64,000 bases of DNA from Cupriavidus metallidurans CH34 (GTDB lineage: Bacteria; Pseudomonadota; Gammaproteobacteria; Burkholderiales; Burkholderiaceae): NCBI RefSeq assembly GCF_000196015.1, contig NC_007973.1, positions 2,976,001-3,040,000 on the forward strand. The letters are read 5' to 3'. The position numbers and the translations under genes were made by a program. Shown here piece after piece: positions 55,666 through 63,712 of this stretch. The notes under the pieces are model-generated. The model did not search any database, was not told the origin of the DNA, and worked only from the letters and a program-made list of their open reading frames with translations. Positions within the stretch are counted from its first letter, which is position 1. Each line of letters opens with the position of its first letter.

Positions 55666-56736
55666 TCAGGTCGCCGACGCGTTGCTGACGCCCGCGCCGC
55701 TGAACGTGGCCATTTCCCGCAGGAACGCCACCGCCGAAGCCACCAGCGGCCATGCCAGCGCTGCCCCGGTACCCTCGCCCAGCCGCAGGTCCAGTGCCAG
55801 CAGCGGCTCGGCCTTGAATTCGGCCAGCAGCGCGCGGTGCCCCTGCTCGTGCGAGCAGTGCGAGAACACGCAGTACTGCAGTACGTTCGGGTCAATGCGC
55901 GCGGCCACGAGCAACGCCGCCGACGCAATGAAGCCATCCACCAGAATCACCATGCGGCTGGCCGCAGCCGCCAGGTATGCGCCGGTCATCGCGGCGATCT
56001 CGAAGCCACCGAACGTGGCCAGCACATCGAGCGGATCGGTGACGTCCGCGTGCCTGGCCAGCGCCCGCGAGAGGACGTCATGCTTGCGTGCCACGCCCGC
56101 ATCGTCGAGGCCTGTGCCACGGCCAATGCATGCCTCCAACGGCAAGCCGGTCAGGCGGCTCATCACGCAGGCCGCGGCCGACGTGTTGGCGATGCCCATC
56201 TCGCCGAAGCCGATCACATTGGTACCTTGCTGGCCGTGCCGCAGCACGCGTGCGATGCCGGCATTGATCGCCGCGCCGGCCTGCTCCGGCGTCATGGCTG
56301 GCTCTTCGACAAAGTTGCGCGTGCCGTTGGCCACGCGGCAGTTCACGAGGCTCGGCGAGGCCGGCAGCGGCGCGCGCACGCCCACATCCACCACCTCGAG
56401 CGCCAACCCGTGAAGGCGGGTGAAGACGTTGATCGCCGCGCCGCCATTCAGGAAGTTCAGCACCATCTGCGCCGTGACCTCCGCCGGAAATGCGCTGACG
56501 CCCGTGTCCGCCACACCGTGGTCGCCGGCAAACACGATGATTGCCGGGCGAGTCAGATCAGGAACGGTCTCGCCACGGATCAGCCCGATCTGCATGGCCA
56601 GCGTCTCGAGCCGGCCCAGCGAGCCGGGCGGCTTGGTCTTGTCGTCGATTGCGGCCTGCAGCGCGGCGCGCAGCGATGCGTCGAGCGGCGCGATCGGTGG
56701 CAGGGTCAATGCGTAGTCTGAAATTGCAGTTGCCAT
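55666..56736 (-). CDS. cobT: Nicotinate-nucleotide-dimethylbenzimidazole phosphoribosyltransferase
   Basis: A 356-residue enzyme activating the lower-ligand base as alpha-ribazole phosphate. KTKPPGSLGRLETLAMQIG is the N-terminal signature, VFAGDHGVADTGVSAFP follows, and NVIGFGEMGIANTSAAA sits mid-protein. LDLRLGEGTGAALAWPLV carries the catalytic glutamate near residue 325. Base specificity is not readable from sequence. It starts 23 bp after cobO. Confidence 0.97.
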   Translation of the reverse strand: MATAISDYALTLPPIAPLDASLRAALQAAIDDKTKPPGSLGRLETLAMQIGLIRGETVPDLTRPAIIVFAGDHGVADTGVSAFPAEVTAQMVLNFLNGGAAINVFTRLHGLALEVVDVGVRAPLPASPSLVNCRVANGTRNFVEEPAMTPEQAGAAINAGIARVLRHGQQGTNVIGFGEMGIANTSAAACVMSRLTGLPLEACIGRGTGLDDAGVARKHDVLSRALARHADVTDPLDVLATFGGFEIAAMTGAYLAAAASRMVILVDGFIASAALLVAARIDPNVLQYCVFSHCSHEQGHRALLAEFKAEPLLALDLRLGEGTGAALAWPLVASAVAFLREMATFSGAGVSNASAT

Positions 56737-56759
56737 GGTGCTGATTCGAATAACGCGAA

Positions 56760-57389
56760 TTACATTTCCACGCCCGGCTGGGCCTTGATGCCCTGCTCGA
56801 ACGCGTGCTTGACCGGTGTCATGTCGGTTACGGTATCGGCGGCCTCGATCAGCGCGGACGGTGCGCCTCGACCTGTGATGACCACGTGCTGCTTCGGCGG
56901 ACGCGCGCGCAGATCGGCGATGACGGTATCGAGATCAAGATAGTGCAGCTTCAGCGCAATGTTGAGTTCGTCGAACAGGATCAGGTCGAACGACGGATCG
57001 CGCAGCATCCGGCGCGCCACCTCCCATGCGGCCTCTGCCTTGGCCACGTCACGCGCGCGGTCCTGGGTTTCCCACGTGTAGCCTTCGCCCATCACGTGGA
57101 ACTCGCACTCCTCCGGAAAGCGCCGCAGGAACATTTCCTCGCCGCTCGGGAACGCACCCTTGATGAACTGGACCACGCCGGTACGCATGCCATGACCCAT
57201 GGCGCGCACCACCATGCCGAAGCCGGAGCTCGACTTGCCCTTGCCATTGCCCGTGGTGATCACGATCACGCCGCGCTCGTTCTGCGCCGCGGCGATCTTG
57301 GAATCGACCACCTCCTTCTTGCGGACCATGCGTGCCTTGTGACGGGCATCGCGGCCGGCGTCATCGTTGGTATTCGGGGTATCGCTCAT
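56760..57389 (-). CDS. cobO: Corrinoid adenosyltransferase (CobO/BtuR/CobA family)
   Basis: A 209-residue ATP:cob(I)alamin adenosyltransferase that adds the adenosyl upper ligand. VITTGNGKGKSSSGFGMVVR is the P-loop (about residues 44-63), and ILFDELNIALKLHYLDLD and VVITGRGAPSALIEAADTVT are typical. A charged lead of about 40 residues precedes the core. The ATG at 57389 overlaps the btuD stop as ATGA. Confidence 0.96.
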   Translation of the reverse strand: MSDTPNTNDDAGRDARHKARMVRKKEVVDSKIAAAQNERGVIVITTGNGKGKSSSGFGMVVRAMGHGMRTGVVQFIKGAFPSGEEMFLRRFPEECEFHVMGEGYTWETQDRARDVAKAEAAWEVARRMLRDPSFDLILFDELNIALKLHYLDLDTVIADLRARPPKQHVVITGRGAPSALIEAADTVTDMTPVKHAFEQGIKAQPGVEM

Positions 57390-58195
57390 GTCTGATTTCC
57401 ATCTGGGATCAGCGCGGTATGGGTGCCGTCGCTGATGCTGATAATCGGGGTACGCAGCGCATGGGAGCACTGCGCGGGAGTCAGGACCTCGTGCGCCGGG
57501 CCGTGCAGCGCGTGACCATCCTCGGCCATCAGCAGCGCGTGGGTGGCATAGCGATGCGCGAGGGTCAGGTCATGCACGATCACGACAACTGCGTGGCGGC
57601 CCGATCGGGTCAGGCGCTGCAGCAGGTCGAGCACCATGATCTGGTGCCGCAGGTCCAGGTGCGCCACGGGTTCGTCCAGGAGCAGCAGCGGCGCCTGCTG
57701 CGCCAGCGCGGCAGCCAGCGACACGCGCTGGCGTTCGCCACCGGACAGTGTCAGCACGTCGCGGCCACGCAGTGGCTCGAGATCGAGCGCGTCGATGACA
57801 TCATCCACGATCCGGTCATCGTCACGCTGGCCCCAGCCCCAGCCGCTCAGATGCGGATGCCGACCGATGCGCACGGCATCCTCGACCAGCATCGAGAACG
57901 TATCGTGCACAGCCTGGGGCAAATAGGCCCGCTGCCGCGCCAGCGTGGCAGGGGCGATCTGCGTGACCGCAATTTCGTCGACCTCGGCCGCGCCGCTGTC
58001 GGGCGCGCGCAGACCGGCCAGCACGCCCATCAGCGTGGACTTGCCGACCCCGTTCGGGCCGACGATGCACCAGAGCTGCCCCGCGCCGATCGACATCGAG
58101 AGGCCATCGAGCAGCACGCGGCTCCCGGCGTGCAGGCCGAGTTGCCGCAGGGTCAACTGCGGACAGTCTGTGAGCGGCTCGGACCAATGGCTCAT
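57386..58195 (-). CDS. btuD: ABC transporter ATPase for corrinoid import
   Basis: A 269-residue ATP-binding subunit of the FecE/BtuD group. Walker A is IVGPNGVGKSTLMG (about 43-56), the signature is TLSGGERQRVSLAAALA, Walker B is LLLLDEPVAHLDL, and the H-loop is VVIVHDLTLAHRYA. It overlaps btuC (ATGA) upstream and cobO downstream. Placement in a riboswitch-led operon with btuB and btuC supports vitamin B12 or cobinamide as cargo. Confidence 0.94.
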   Translation of the reverse strand: MSHWSEPLTDCPQLTLRQLGLHAGSRVLLDGLSMSIGAGQLWCIVGPNGVGKSTLMGVLAGLRAPDSGAAEVDEIAVTQIAPATLARQRAYLPQAVHDTFSMLVEDAVRIGRHPHLSGWGWGQRDDDRIVDDVIDALDLEPLRGRDVLTLSGGERQRVSLAAALAQQAPLLLLDEPVAHLDLRHQIMVLDLLQRLTRSGRHAVVVIVHDLTLAHRYATHALLMAEDGHALHGPAHEVLTPAQCSHALRTPIISISDGTHTALIPDGNQT

Positions 58196-59199
58196 CGCGG
58201 TCTCCGCAGCAGCAGGTAGAGGAAGGTCGGCACGCCCAGCAGCGCCGTGATGACGCCCACCGGCAGTTGCGTGGGGGCAACCACGGTACGCGCGATCAGG
58301 TCGGCAGCCATCAGCAAGGTGCCGCCCAGCAGCACTGATGCCGGCAGCAGCAGGCGCTGGTCGTTCCCCCAGGCCAGGCGCACCATGTGTGGCACCACCA
58401 GGCCGACGAAGCCAATCGACCCGGCCGTCGTGATGGCGGCGGCAATCGAAATGGAGGAAATCAGGAAGGTAGCCAGGCGCACGCGGCCAACGCGAACACC
58501 CAGCGATTGCGCCACGGTCTCACCCAGCAGCATCACGTTGAGCGCCCGCGCCATCGGCATGGCCAGCAGCAGTGCGGCGATCAAGGTGGCCAACGCCGCG
58601 CCATAGGCGGCCGTGCCACCGAGGTCACCGGTCAGCCAGAACAACATGCCGCGCAGGCGCGATTCCGGCGCGATGGCGAGGATCAGCGTGATCAGCGCGC
58701 CCCACCCCGCGGCCAGGATGACACCGGTCAGCAGCAACCGCGCGCCGGCCTCCTGGTGTCCGCCCTGCACTTTTGGGTTGAGCAGGTCACGGCGGGCAAG
58801 CGTGGCGACGAGCAGCATGGACACCAGCGCGCCACCCGCCGCGCTGGTGTGCACGATCCATTGCGGAAGCATCAGCAGCATCGACAGCAGCGCACCCGTG
58901 GACGCCCCGCCGGAGACGCCGAGCACGTAGGGTTCGGCCAGCGGATTGCGCAACAACACCTGCATCAATGCGCCGGAAAGCGCCAGCAGCCCGCCACAGG
59001 CAAACGCGGCGGCGGCACGTGGCAGCCGTAGTTCGCGGACGATGGCGCCTGCGGTGCCATCGTCCGCGCCGCTCAGCGCCTGCCAGAGTTGCCCGGCATC
59101 GAGCGACACGCTGCCGATCGCCAGCGACAGGCCGAAGACGGCCAGCCCTGCCAGCGCGAGGACACCCCAGACGATCAGCGCGCGCCGCAGCTCAGCCAT
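58192..59199 (-). CDS. btuC: ABC transporter permease for corrinoid import
   Basis: A 335-residue FecCD/BtuC-type permease with about ten membrane helices. LRLPRAAAAFACGGLLALSG and LRNPLAEPYVLGVSGGASTG are the family signatures near the N-terminus, and GSIGFVGLVVPHMVRLAWG marks the ATPase contact loop. It starts 18 bp after btuB and overlaps btuD by 4 bp. Confidence 0.95.
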   Translation of the reverse strand: MAELRRALIVWGVLALAGLAVFGLSLAIGSVSLDAGQLWQALSGADDGTAGAIVRELRLPRAAAAFACGGLLALSGALMQVLLRNPLAEPYVLGVSGGASTGALLSMLLMLPQWIVHTSAAGGALVSMLLVATLARRDLLNPKVQGGHQEAGARLLLTGVILAAGWGALITLILAIAPESRLRGMLFWLTGDLGGTAAYGAALATLIAALLLAMPMARALNVMLLGETVAQSLGVRVGRVRLATFLISSISIAAAITTAGSIGFVGLVVPHMVRLAWGNDQRLLLPASVLLGGTLLMAADLIARTVVAPTQLPVGVITALLGVPTFLYLLLRRPR

Positions 59200-59217
59200 G
59201 GCTCCCCGCGCGCGGCA

Positions 59218-61233
59218 TCACTTCTGACGCCATCCCAGCGTGATGAAGCCGGCCCTGCCCTGCGTGTTGTAGGGGTAGGCCAGCTGGTAGTTCTTGTCGA
59301 ACAGGTTTTCCACTCGGGCGGCGACGAACCATTGTTTGTCGATGTTGTAGCGGGCGTTCAGGTTGACGATACCGTACCCGCCCAGCGTGCGCGAACCGCT
59401 GTCGAGTCGCGCCGAGGATACCAGCCATTCACCGCCGAAACGCCAGTTTCCGAAATTCCGGCCCACGTCGAACGACGCATGGCGCCGGGCACGCCGCAGA
59501 AGCTGCGTATTGTTGGTCTCATCCAGCGGATTCTGGAACGTCACGCTGGCGCCCACGTCAGTGCCCCACAGGCTGGCGCGCCACGATGCCTCGATCCCCT
59601 GCACCTTGGCCTTGTTGACGTTCTGCGCCAGGTAGAGGCCGCTGGGCTGCAACGCGGAGACGATCAGGTCGTTGTAGCGCGTCTCGAACGCGGTCACGCG
59701 CAGCAGGCCGGTCGACGCCGTCTCCACCTGCACCCCCACCTCCGCCGACTTGGCGCGCTCGGGCTGCAGGTTCGGCTGGCCGTAGTACGGGTAGTAGAGC
59801 TCGTTGAACGTCGGCGCGCGGAACGCATTGCTGACGTTGGCAAGCAACTTGACCGCGCTGGTCAGGTAGTAGCCGTAGCCGGCGAAGAAGCTGCCCTGGT
59901 CGCCGAAATCGGAATAGTGGTCGTTACGGCCGTTCAACTGGATCTGGTGCTTGCCGATACGCCCCTCGTAGCCGCCATAGACCGAAAACACATTGCGCGA
60001 CGGCGCGTTGTACGAGCTCGAAGCCAGCTCCTGCTGCAGCCAGTCCGTGCCAAACATCAGCGTATGGTCGGGTGTCAGCGCGTACTCGTTCTGCCAGTTG
60101 AACTGGCGGGTGCGCGTGCTGAACAGGCTGTCGAACAGGCCGTTGATCGTGCCTTCGCTGCGGTCTTCGCTTTGCGCAACCTTGAAATGCGTGGTCCAGT
60201 CAGATAGCACCTTGCCGTTGACGAACGCGGACAGCGTGTAGAGCTTGCTATCCATGCGGTAGTCGTCGGTCGGCTTGCCGTAGGCGTTGTCGTAGGAAAG
60301 CTGGCTGTTCGAGTAGTAGGTCGCGACGCCAGCGTCCCAGTCCTGCGTGAACTGGTGCTTGATCTGGCCCGAGATGCTCTTGTTCTCGTACGGGTTGTTG
60401 GCCGGATTCGGGCCGATACCGCGCGCGGCGCTCTTCGGATTGTCGGCGTTCCACTGCGCCGCATTGATGGCCGAGAAGCCATCGGTCTTGTACATCGAGC
60501 CGGTGACGTTGAACGAGGTGGCACCGATCTGGCCACCGTAACCCACCGTGCCCTGGCGGGTATTGTTGCTGCCGTACTCCACCTGCGCGTTGGCGGCAGG
60601 CGCCTGGCCCGCGCCACTCTTGGTGAAGATCTGCACCACGCCACCAACGGCGTCGGAGCCATAGAGCGCCGAGACGTTGCCGCGCACCACTTCGATATGG
60701 TCGATCTGGTCGGGCAAGATATTGGCGATCTGCGCATTACCGTTGCTGACGCCGGAAATCCGCACGCCGTCGATCATGATCAGCACCTGGTTCGAATTGG
60801 CGCCGCGCATGAACAGCGAGGTATTGGTACCCATGCCGCCGTTGGTCGAGAACTCCACGCCCGCCTGGTTGCGCAGTAGCGAGCGCAGGTCCGGAGCCTG
60901 TGAGTTGACGATGTCTTCCTGGGTGACCACCGTGGTGTGCGGCAGGGCCTCGGTCACCGACTGCGCGGTTCGGGAGGCGGTGACGACTACGGGCGCCAGC
61001 GTCTGCCCGCTGGCCGCCTGCGCGGCGGCCGGTGCGGCTGCCGGTGCGGAAGCGGGAGCGGGACCATTGGCCGATGCGCTGGCCGGCGTGGTGGTCGACG
61101 ACTCATCTGGCGTCGCGTCCTGCGCGAAGACCGATGCGGACGGAAAAAGGGCGATGGCCGCCAGGATGGCGGGCATGGAGGGGCGAACCGACGGCTTCAG
61201 CGCGGCGGTCGACCTGGATAGCGTGGAACGCAT
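59218..61233 (-). CDS. btuB: TonB-dependent vitamin B12 receptor BtuB
   Basis: A 671-residue outer-membrane receptor. After a long signal region (about 39 residues to ASVFAQD) and an Ala/Pro-rich stretch comes LAPVVVTASRTAQSVTEAL, the TonB-box region. The plug domain has SLLRNQAGVEFSTNGGMG and MRGANSNQVLIMIDGVRI, then GSDAVGGVVQIFTKSGAG. The barrel ends NTQGRAGFITLGWRQK. The substrate call rests on the cobalamin riboswitch upstream and the following btuC and btuD. The start at 61233 has no clear Shine-Dalgarno; an internal ATG (MPAILAAI) is an alternative. Confidence 0.94.
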   Translation of the reverse strand: MRSTLSRSTAALKPSVRPSMPAILAAIALFPSASVFAQDATPDESSTTTPASASANGPAPASAPAAAPAAAQAASGQTLAPVVVTASRTAQSVTEALPHTTVVTQEDIVNSQAPDLRSLLRNQAGVEFSTNGGMGTNTSLFMRGANSNQVLIMIDGVRISGVSNGNAQIANILPDQIDHIEVVRGNVSALYGSDAVGGVVQIFTKSGAGQAPAANAQVEYGSNNTRQGTVGYGGQIGATSFNVTGSMYKTDGFSAINAAQWNADNPKSAARGIGPNPANNPYENKSISGQIKHQFTQDWDAGVATYYSNSQLSYDNAYGKPTDDYRMDSKLYTLSAFVNGKVLSDWTTHFKVAQSEDRSEGTINGLFDSLFSTRTRQFNWQNEYALTPDHTLMFGTDWLQQELASSSYNAPSRNVFSVYGGYEGRIGKHQIQLNGRNDHYSDFGDQGSFFAGYGYYLTSAVKLLANVSNAFRAPTFNELYYPYYGQPNLQPERAKSAEVGVQVETASTGLLRVTAFETRYNDLIVSALQPSGLYLAQNVNKAKVQGIEASWRASLWGTDVGASVTFQNPLDETNNTQLLRRARRHASFDVGRNFGNWRFGGEWLVSSARLDSGSRTLGGYGIVNLNARYNIDKQWFVAARVENLFDKNYQLAYPYNTQGRAGFITLGWRQK

Positions 61234-61289
61234 GAGCAGGGATGGAAGAGAACGGCCAGGCCCGTTCCCCCGCGGGCCATATGGCGATG

Positions 61290-61318
61290 GGGTATGCCAC
61301 CTTCGGCGCGGCATACCC
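61290..61318 (-). promoter_or_regulatory. Hairpin between B12 box and btuB start (expression platform candidate)
   Basis: GGGTATGCC (61290-61298) pairs exactly with GGCATACCC (61310-61318). It lies 10 nt after the B12 box and has no T-run, pointing to a translational rather than a termination mechanism. Confidence 0.5.
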
Positions 61319-61324
61319 TCGTTC

Positions 61325-61562
61325 TGCAGGCCGGTATCCGGGCTGACGACATCAGGCTGGCCGCCTTCCCGATCAGATCGTGACGATTCAGATTCAGTGG
61401 CGTTTGGCCGGCCCTGCGAGCCGCTCGTGGCGGGCGTTCGCGGTCGCTTACCGTTGCGGGGGCAGCACAGGTTGGCCTGCCCCGATATGGATTTCGGCGC
61501 CCGGCTCCCTGTTTCCCGTTGAACTGCAGCCCTGTAAGAGCAGGGCGCGAGCACCTGGAACG
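61325..61562 (-). promoter_or_regulatory. Cobalamin riboswitch upstream of btuB
   Basis: Conserved blocks of the adenosylcobalamin aptamer are in order on the minus strand: AACGGGAAACAGGG (61520-61507), GCTGCCCCCGCAACGG (61466-61451) and the B12 box AGCCCGGATACCGGCC (61344-61329). Binding of adenosylcobalamin would shut down btuB and the genes behind it. The 546-bp gap between btuB and the zapB-like gene holds this element, its promoter and little else. Confidence 0.95.
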
Positions 61563-61568
61563 GGGGCG

Positions 61569-61597
61569 AGTGTATGGAGTTTCAACTTTGGCGTCAA
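61569..61597 (-). promoter_or_regulatory. Sigma-70 promoter for the btuB riboswitch operon
   Basis: TTGACG (61597-61592) and TACACT (61574-61569) are exactly 17 bp apart on the minus strand. Transcription would start at about 61562, right at the beginning of the aptamer. Confidence 0.8.
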
Positions 61598-61779
61598 TGC
61601 AGCGGGTCAAGCTGCCGATAACCGAGATTTGATATCTGGAGACGGGCCAATCGTTACAGAACGATGCAACTTCGTGGCGCCTCGGGCGTCTTAACCGGCT
61701 CGCTGGGTGTGGCCGAGCCGCCTGCATCGGCTAGAATCCCGAAACCTGACCTTCACTCCTACCGGACACGACAGGCACT

Positions 61780-62100
61780 ATGCTCAACGAACTCGAACAA
61801 CTGGCCGCCAAGATCGGGCGCGTGCTGCATCAAGCAGACACCCTGGCGGCGGAAAACCAGCGGCTGCGTGCGGAGATCGAGCGTCTGCAAGCCGAGGCGA
61901 GCCAGTTGCGCGCGGATCGCGAAGCCATGGCAGCCGACCGCGAACTGCTCAATATCAAGATCGAGGAAGCCCAGCTTCGCATCCAATCGATTCTCGACAA
62001 GCTGCCCACGGCCAGTGACGCGCGCCAGCTCGACCTGCTCGGCGACGGCAAGCGCGCTACATCTGAAGGTACGCAGCAGGCCCCCGGAGAACACGCATGA
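61780..62100 (+). CDS. zapB: ZapB-like coiled-coil cell-division protein
   Basis: A 106-residue protein that is almost all coiled coil up to residue 75 (LAAENQRLRAEIERLQAEAS with leucines at heptad spacing). It matches the ZapB/DUF904-type family found ahead of zapA in betaproteobacteria. E. coli ZapB binds ZapA and stabilises the FtsZ ring. The stop overlaps the zapA start (ATGA). TAGAAT at 61732-61737 is a possible -10. Confidence 0.88.
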   Translation: MLNELEQLAAKIGRVLHQADTLAAENQRLRAEIERLQAEASQLRADREAMAADRELLNIKIEEAQLRIQSILDKLPTASDARQLDLLGDGKRATSEGTQQAPGEHA

Positions 62101-62420
62101 GCAACAAGCAAGTGGAAGTGAACATCGCCGGCCAACCGTATCGCTTCGCGATCGCACCGGACAACGAGGCCGCGCTGCTGGAAGCCGTGGCATTGGTCGA
62201 CGACAAGATGAACAAGCTCAAGGGCACCGTCGCCGCGAAGGGTGTGGAGCGGGTGGCCGTGATGGCGGCGATCAGCATTGCGTCGGACCTGCTGGCAATG
62301 CGCCGCAAGCAGGAAGAAGAAGGCGCGATTCCCGTCGACGCGGTGCGCGCGCGCATTCGCGAACTGAACGAGCGCGCCGACGAAGCACTGCGCCAGTACG
62401 CGCACGTCGGCACGCGCTGA
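62097..62420 (+). CDS. zapA: Cell division protein ZapA
   Basis: A 107-residue FtsZ-ring protein. VEVNIAGQPYRFAIAPDNEA opens the globular head, LLEAVALVDDKMNKLK and ERVAVMAAISIASDLLAMRR form the family's helices, and the C-terminal coiled coil ends at YAHVGTR. ZapA tetramers bundle FtsZ filaments. Start overlaps the zapB-like gene; 6S RNA follows as in E. coli. Confidence 0.95.
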   Translation: MSNKQVEVNIAGQPYRFAIAPDNEAALLEAVALVDDKMNKLKGTVAAKGVERVAVMAAISIASDLLAMRRKQEEEGAIPVDAVRARIRELNERADEALRQYAHVGTR

Positions 62421-62577
62421 GCGGCCTGCTTGCGGTCTGGCTGCGCTCTGTTTCGCTAACCGGAAGAGCCAACCCTTGCATTGCGCGGCCACGGCCCCAT
62501 CTGCCCGGATGTGAAGCCGATGCCGCGCACGCCGTGCGCGAGTGTTGTGGAAAATGTAACGACGCCGTACGTCCGGC

Positions 62578-62606
62578 TTGGTATGACTGTCGTCGCGGTG
62601 TATAGT
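62578..62606 (+). promoter_or_regulatory. Sigma-70 promoter about 150 bp upstream of 6S RNA
   Basis: TTGGTA (62578-62583) and TATAGT (62601-62606) are 17 bp apart. Transcription would begin near 62613 and run into the 6S RNA, giving a longer precursor as known for the distal promoter of E. coli ssrS. Confidence 0.65.
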
Positions 62607-62698
62607 GTAGCCACTGCACGGCGCATGCGACCGATGCAGTTGGATGGTCGGGTTATCGCGCCTGGCCGCCGTTTCCATCCCATCCTTAGTTGAAACGG

Positions 62699-62755
62699 CA
62701 AACGTCTGACATCCCGAGCGTATTGCACGCACAGGAACCAAAAGTCAGACGTTTG
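62699..62755. repeat. Perfect 12-bp inverted repeat next to the 6S RNA 5' end
   Basis: CAAACGTCTGAC (62699-62710) and GTCAGACGTTTG (62744-62755) are exact reverse complements separated by 33 bp. It ends about 6 bp before the proposed mature 6S end. Confidence 0.8.
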
Positions 62756-62760
62756 ACAGT

Positions 62761-62974
62761 TTCCCTGCCTGGTTCGTGAGGGTCATAAACTCCTTGAACC
62801 GATATGCATTGCATGGTGCGGGATCATGTCGTATGGGCGAGCGCGTTACCGCATTCATAGTCTGGGCCGAGCTTGGACTCCCTGAGTGGGCGATGTACCC
62901 GAAATACGACTTCCGCAGCCACTCTGAACCTCACTTGGGTTCAGGATGCCGACCCAGCGGCCGAGGCGGGGACC
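62761..62974 (+). ncRNA. ssrS: 6S RNA
   Basis: 6S RNA binds sigma-70 RNA polymerase by imitating an open promoter. The rod fold can be traced by eye. UCCCUGCCU (62762-62770) pairs with AGGCGGGGA (62964-62972). GGGUC (62780-62784) pairs with GACCC (62951-62955). CCUUGAACC (62792-62800) pairs with GGUUCAGG (62938-62945), one bulge. UGCGG (62817-62821) pairs with CCGCA (62913-62917), and GUCGUAU (62828-62834) with AUACGAC (62904-62910). Between the last two groups lies an unpaired bubble of about 16 and 20 nt, the expected promoter mimic. The place right after zapA matches E. coli. Ends are estimates; about 214 nt is longer than the 184 nt of E. coli. Confidence 0.85.
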
Positions 62975-62977
62975 CCC

Positions 62978-63014
62978 TAAAAGGCGGTGGTTTGATAGAA
63001 CCACCGCCTTTTTC
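62978..63014 (+). terminator. Rho-independent terminator after 6S RNA
   Basis: AAAAGGCGGTGGTT and AACCACCGCCTTTTT form a long stem around TGATAG, ending in a T-run. Confidence 0.93.
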
Positions 63015-63049
63015 TTTGACTGCTCATAGACGGACCGATCGGTATCACA

Positions 63050-63529
63050 ATGCCCTCCTCCGCCCAGCGTGCCCGCCAGTACTGGCTGATGAAGTCCGAA
63101 CCGGACGAAGCCAGCATCGATGATCTCGCCCGTGAAGGCACGTTGCCGTGGACCGGGGTTCGCAATTACCAGGCACGCAACTTCATGCGTGACCAGATGC
63201 GCATCGGCGACGGCGTCCTGTTCTATCACTCGTCATGCCCGGAACCCGGCATCGCCGGCCTGGCCGAGGTCTGCTCGCAACCCTACCCCGATTCCACGCA
63301 GTTCGATCCGAAGAGCGACTATTACGACAGCGCATCGAAGCAGGACAATCCGCGCTGGTCGCTTGTCGACGTGAGCTTCGTCCGCAAGAGCACGCTGATC
63401 CCCCTCCAGGCACTGCGTGAGCACGATGCGCTGGCCGACATGGTCGTGCTCCGCCGCGGCAATCGTCTGTCGATCACGCCGGTCACGCCGGCCGAGTGGC
63501 GCTATATCACCGAAAAGCTGATGAAGTAA
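63050..63529 (+). CDS. EVE domain protein
   Basis: A 159-residue protein of the EVE fold (PUA-like, related to thymocyte nuclear protein 1), which binds modified nucleic-acid bases. RQYWLMKSEPDEASIDDLA starts the domain, WTGVRNYQARNFMRDQMRIG and GVLFYHSSCPEPGIAGLAEV build the pocket, and DPKSDYYDSASKQDNPRW follows. In betaproteobacteria it commonly sits downstream of 6S RNA. The physiological role is unknown; the partner base is not predictable here. Confidence 0.92.
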   Translation: MPSSAQRARQYWLMKSEPDEASIDDLAREGTLPWTGVRNYQARNFMRDQMRIGDGVLFYHSSCPEPGIAGLAEVCSQPYPDSTQFDPKSDYYDSASKQDNPRWSLVDVSFVRKSTLIPLQALREHDALADMVVLRRGNRLSITPVTPAEWRYITEKLMK

Positions 63530-63712
63530 GCACCGCCGCAGCAATGCGGCACTGCGCGTCCAGCAACACTGGGCCGCACCGACGCCGCCGGCGACTTTGA
63601 TTTGCAGCAACAAGTGCGCGAGACACGCGCGAATGCGTCACGTTCGGGCGAGCCAGGGAACGAACACCGGCCACGTGCGTCTGATAGCCATCACTTTGAT
63701 CGGGAGAACAAT

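Larger units (their letters stand above)
62421..62760. other. Gene-free region between zapA and mature 6S RNA
   Basis: About 340 bp with no convincing protein gene. It contains a good sigma-70 promoter (62578-62606) and a 12-bp inverted repeat (62699-62755) just before the 6S RNA; both are listed separately. Confidence 0.6.
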
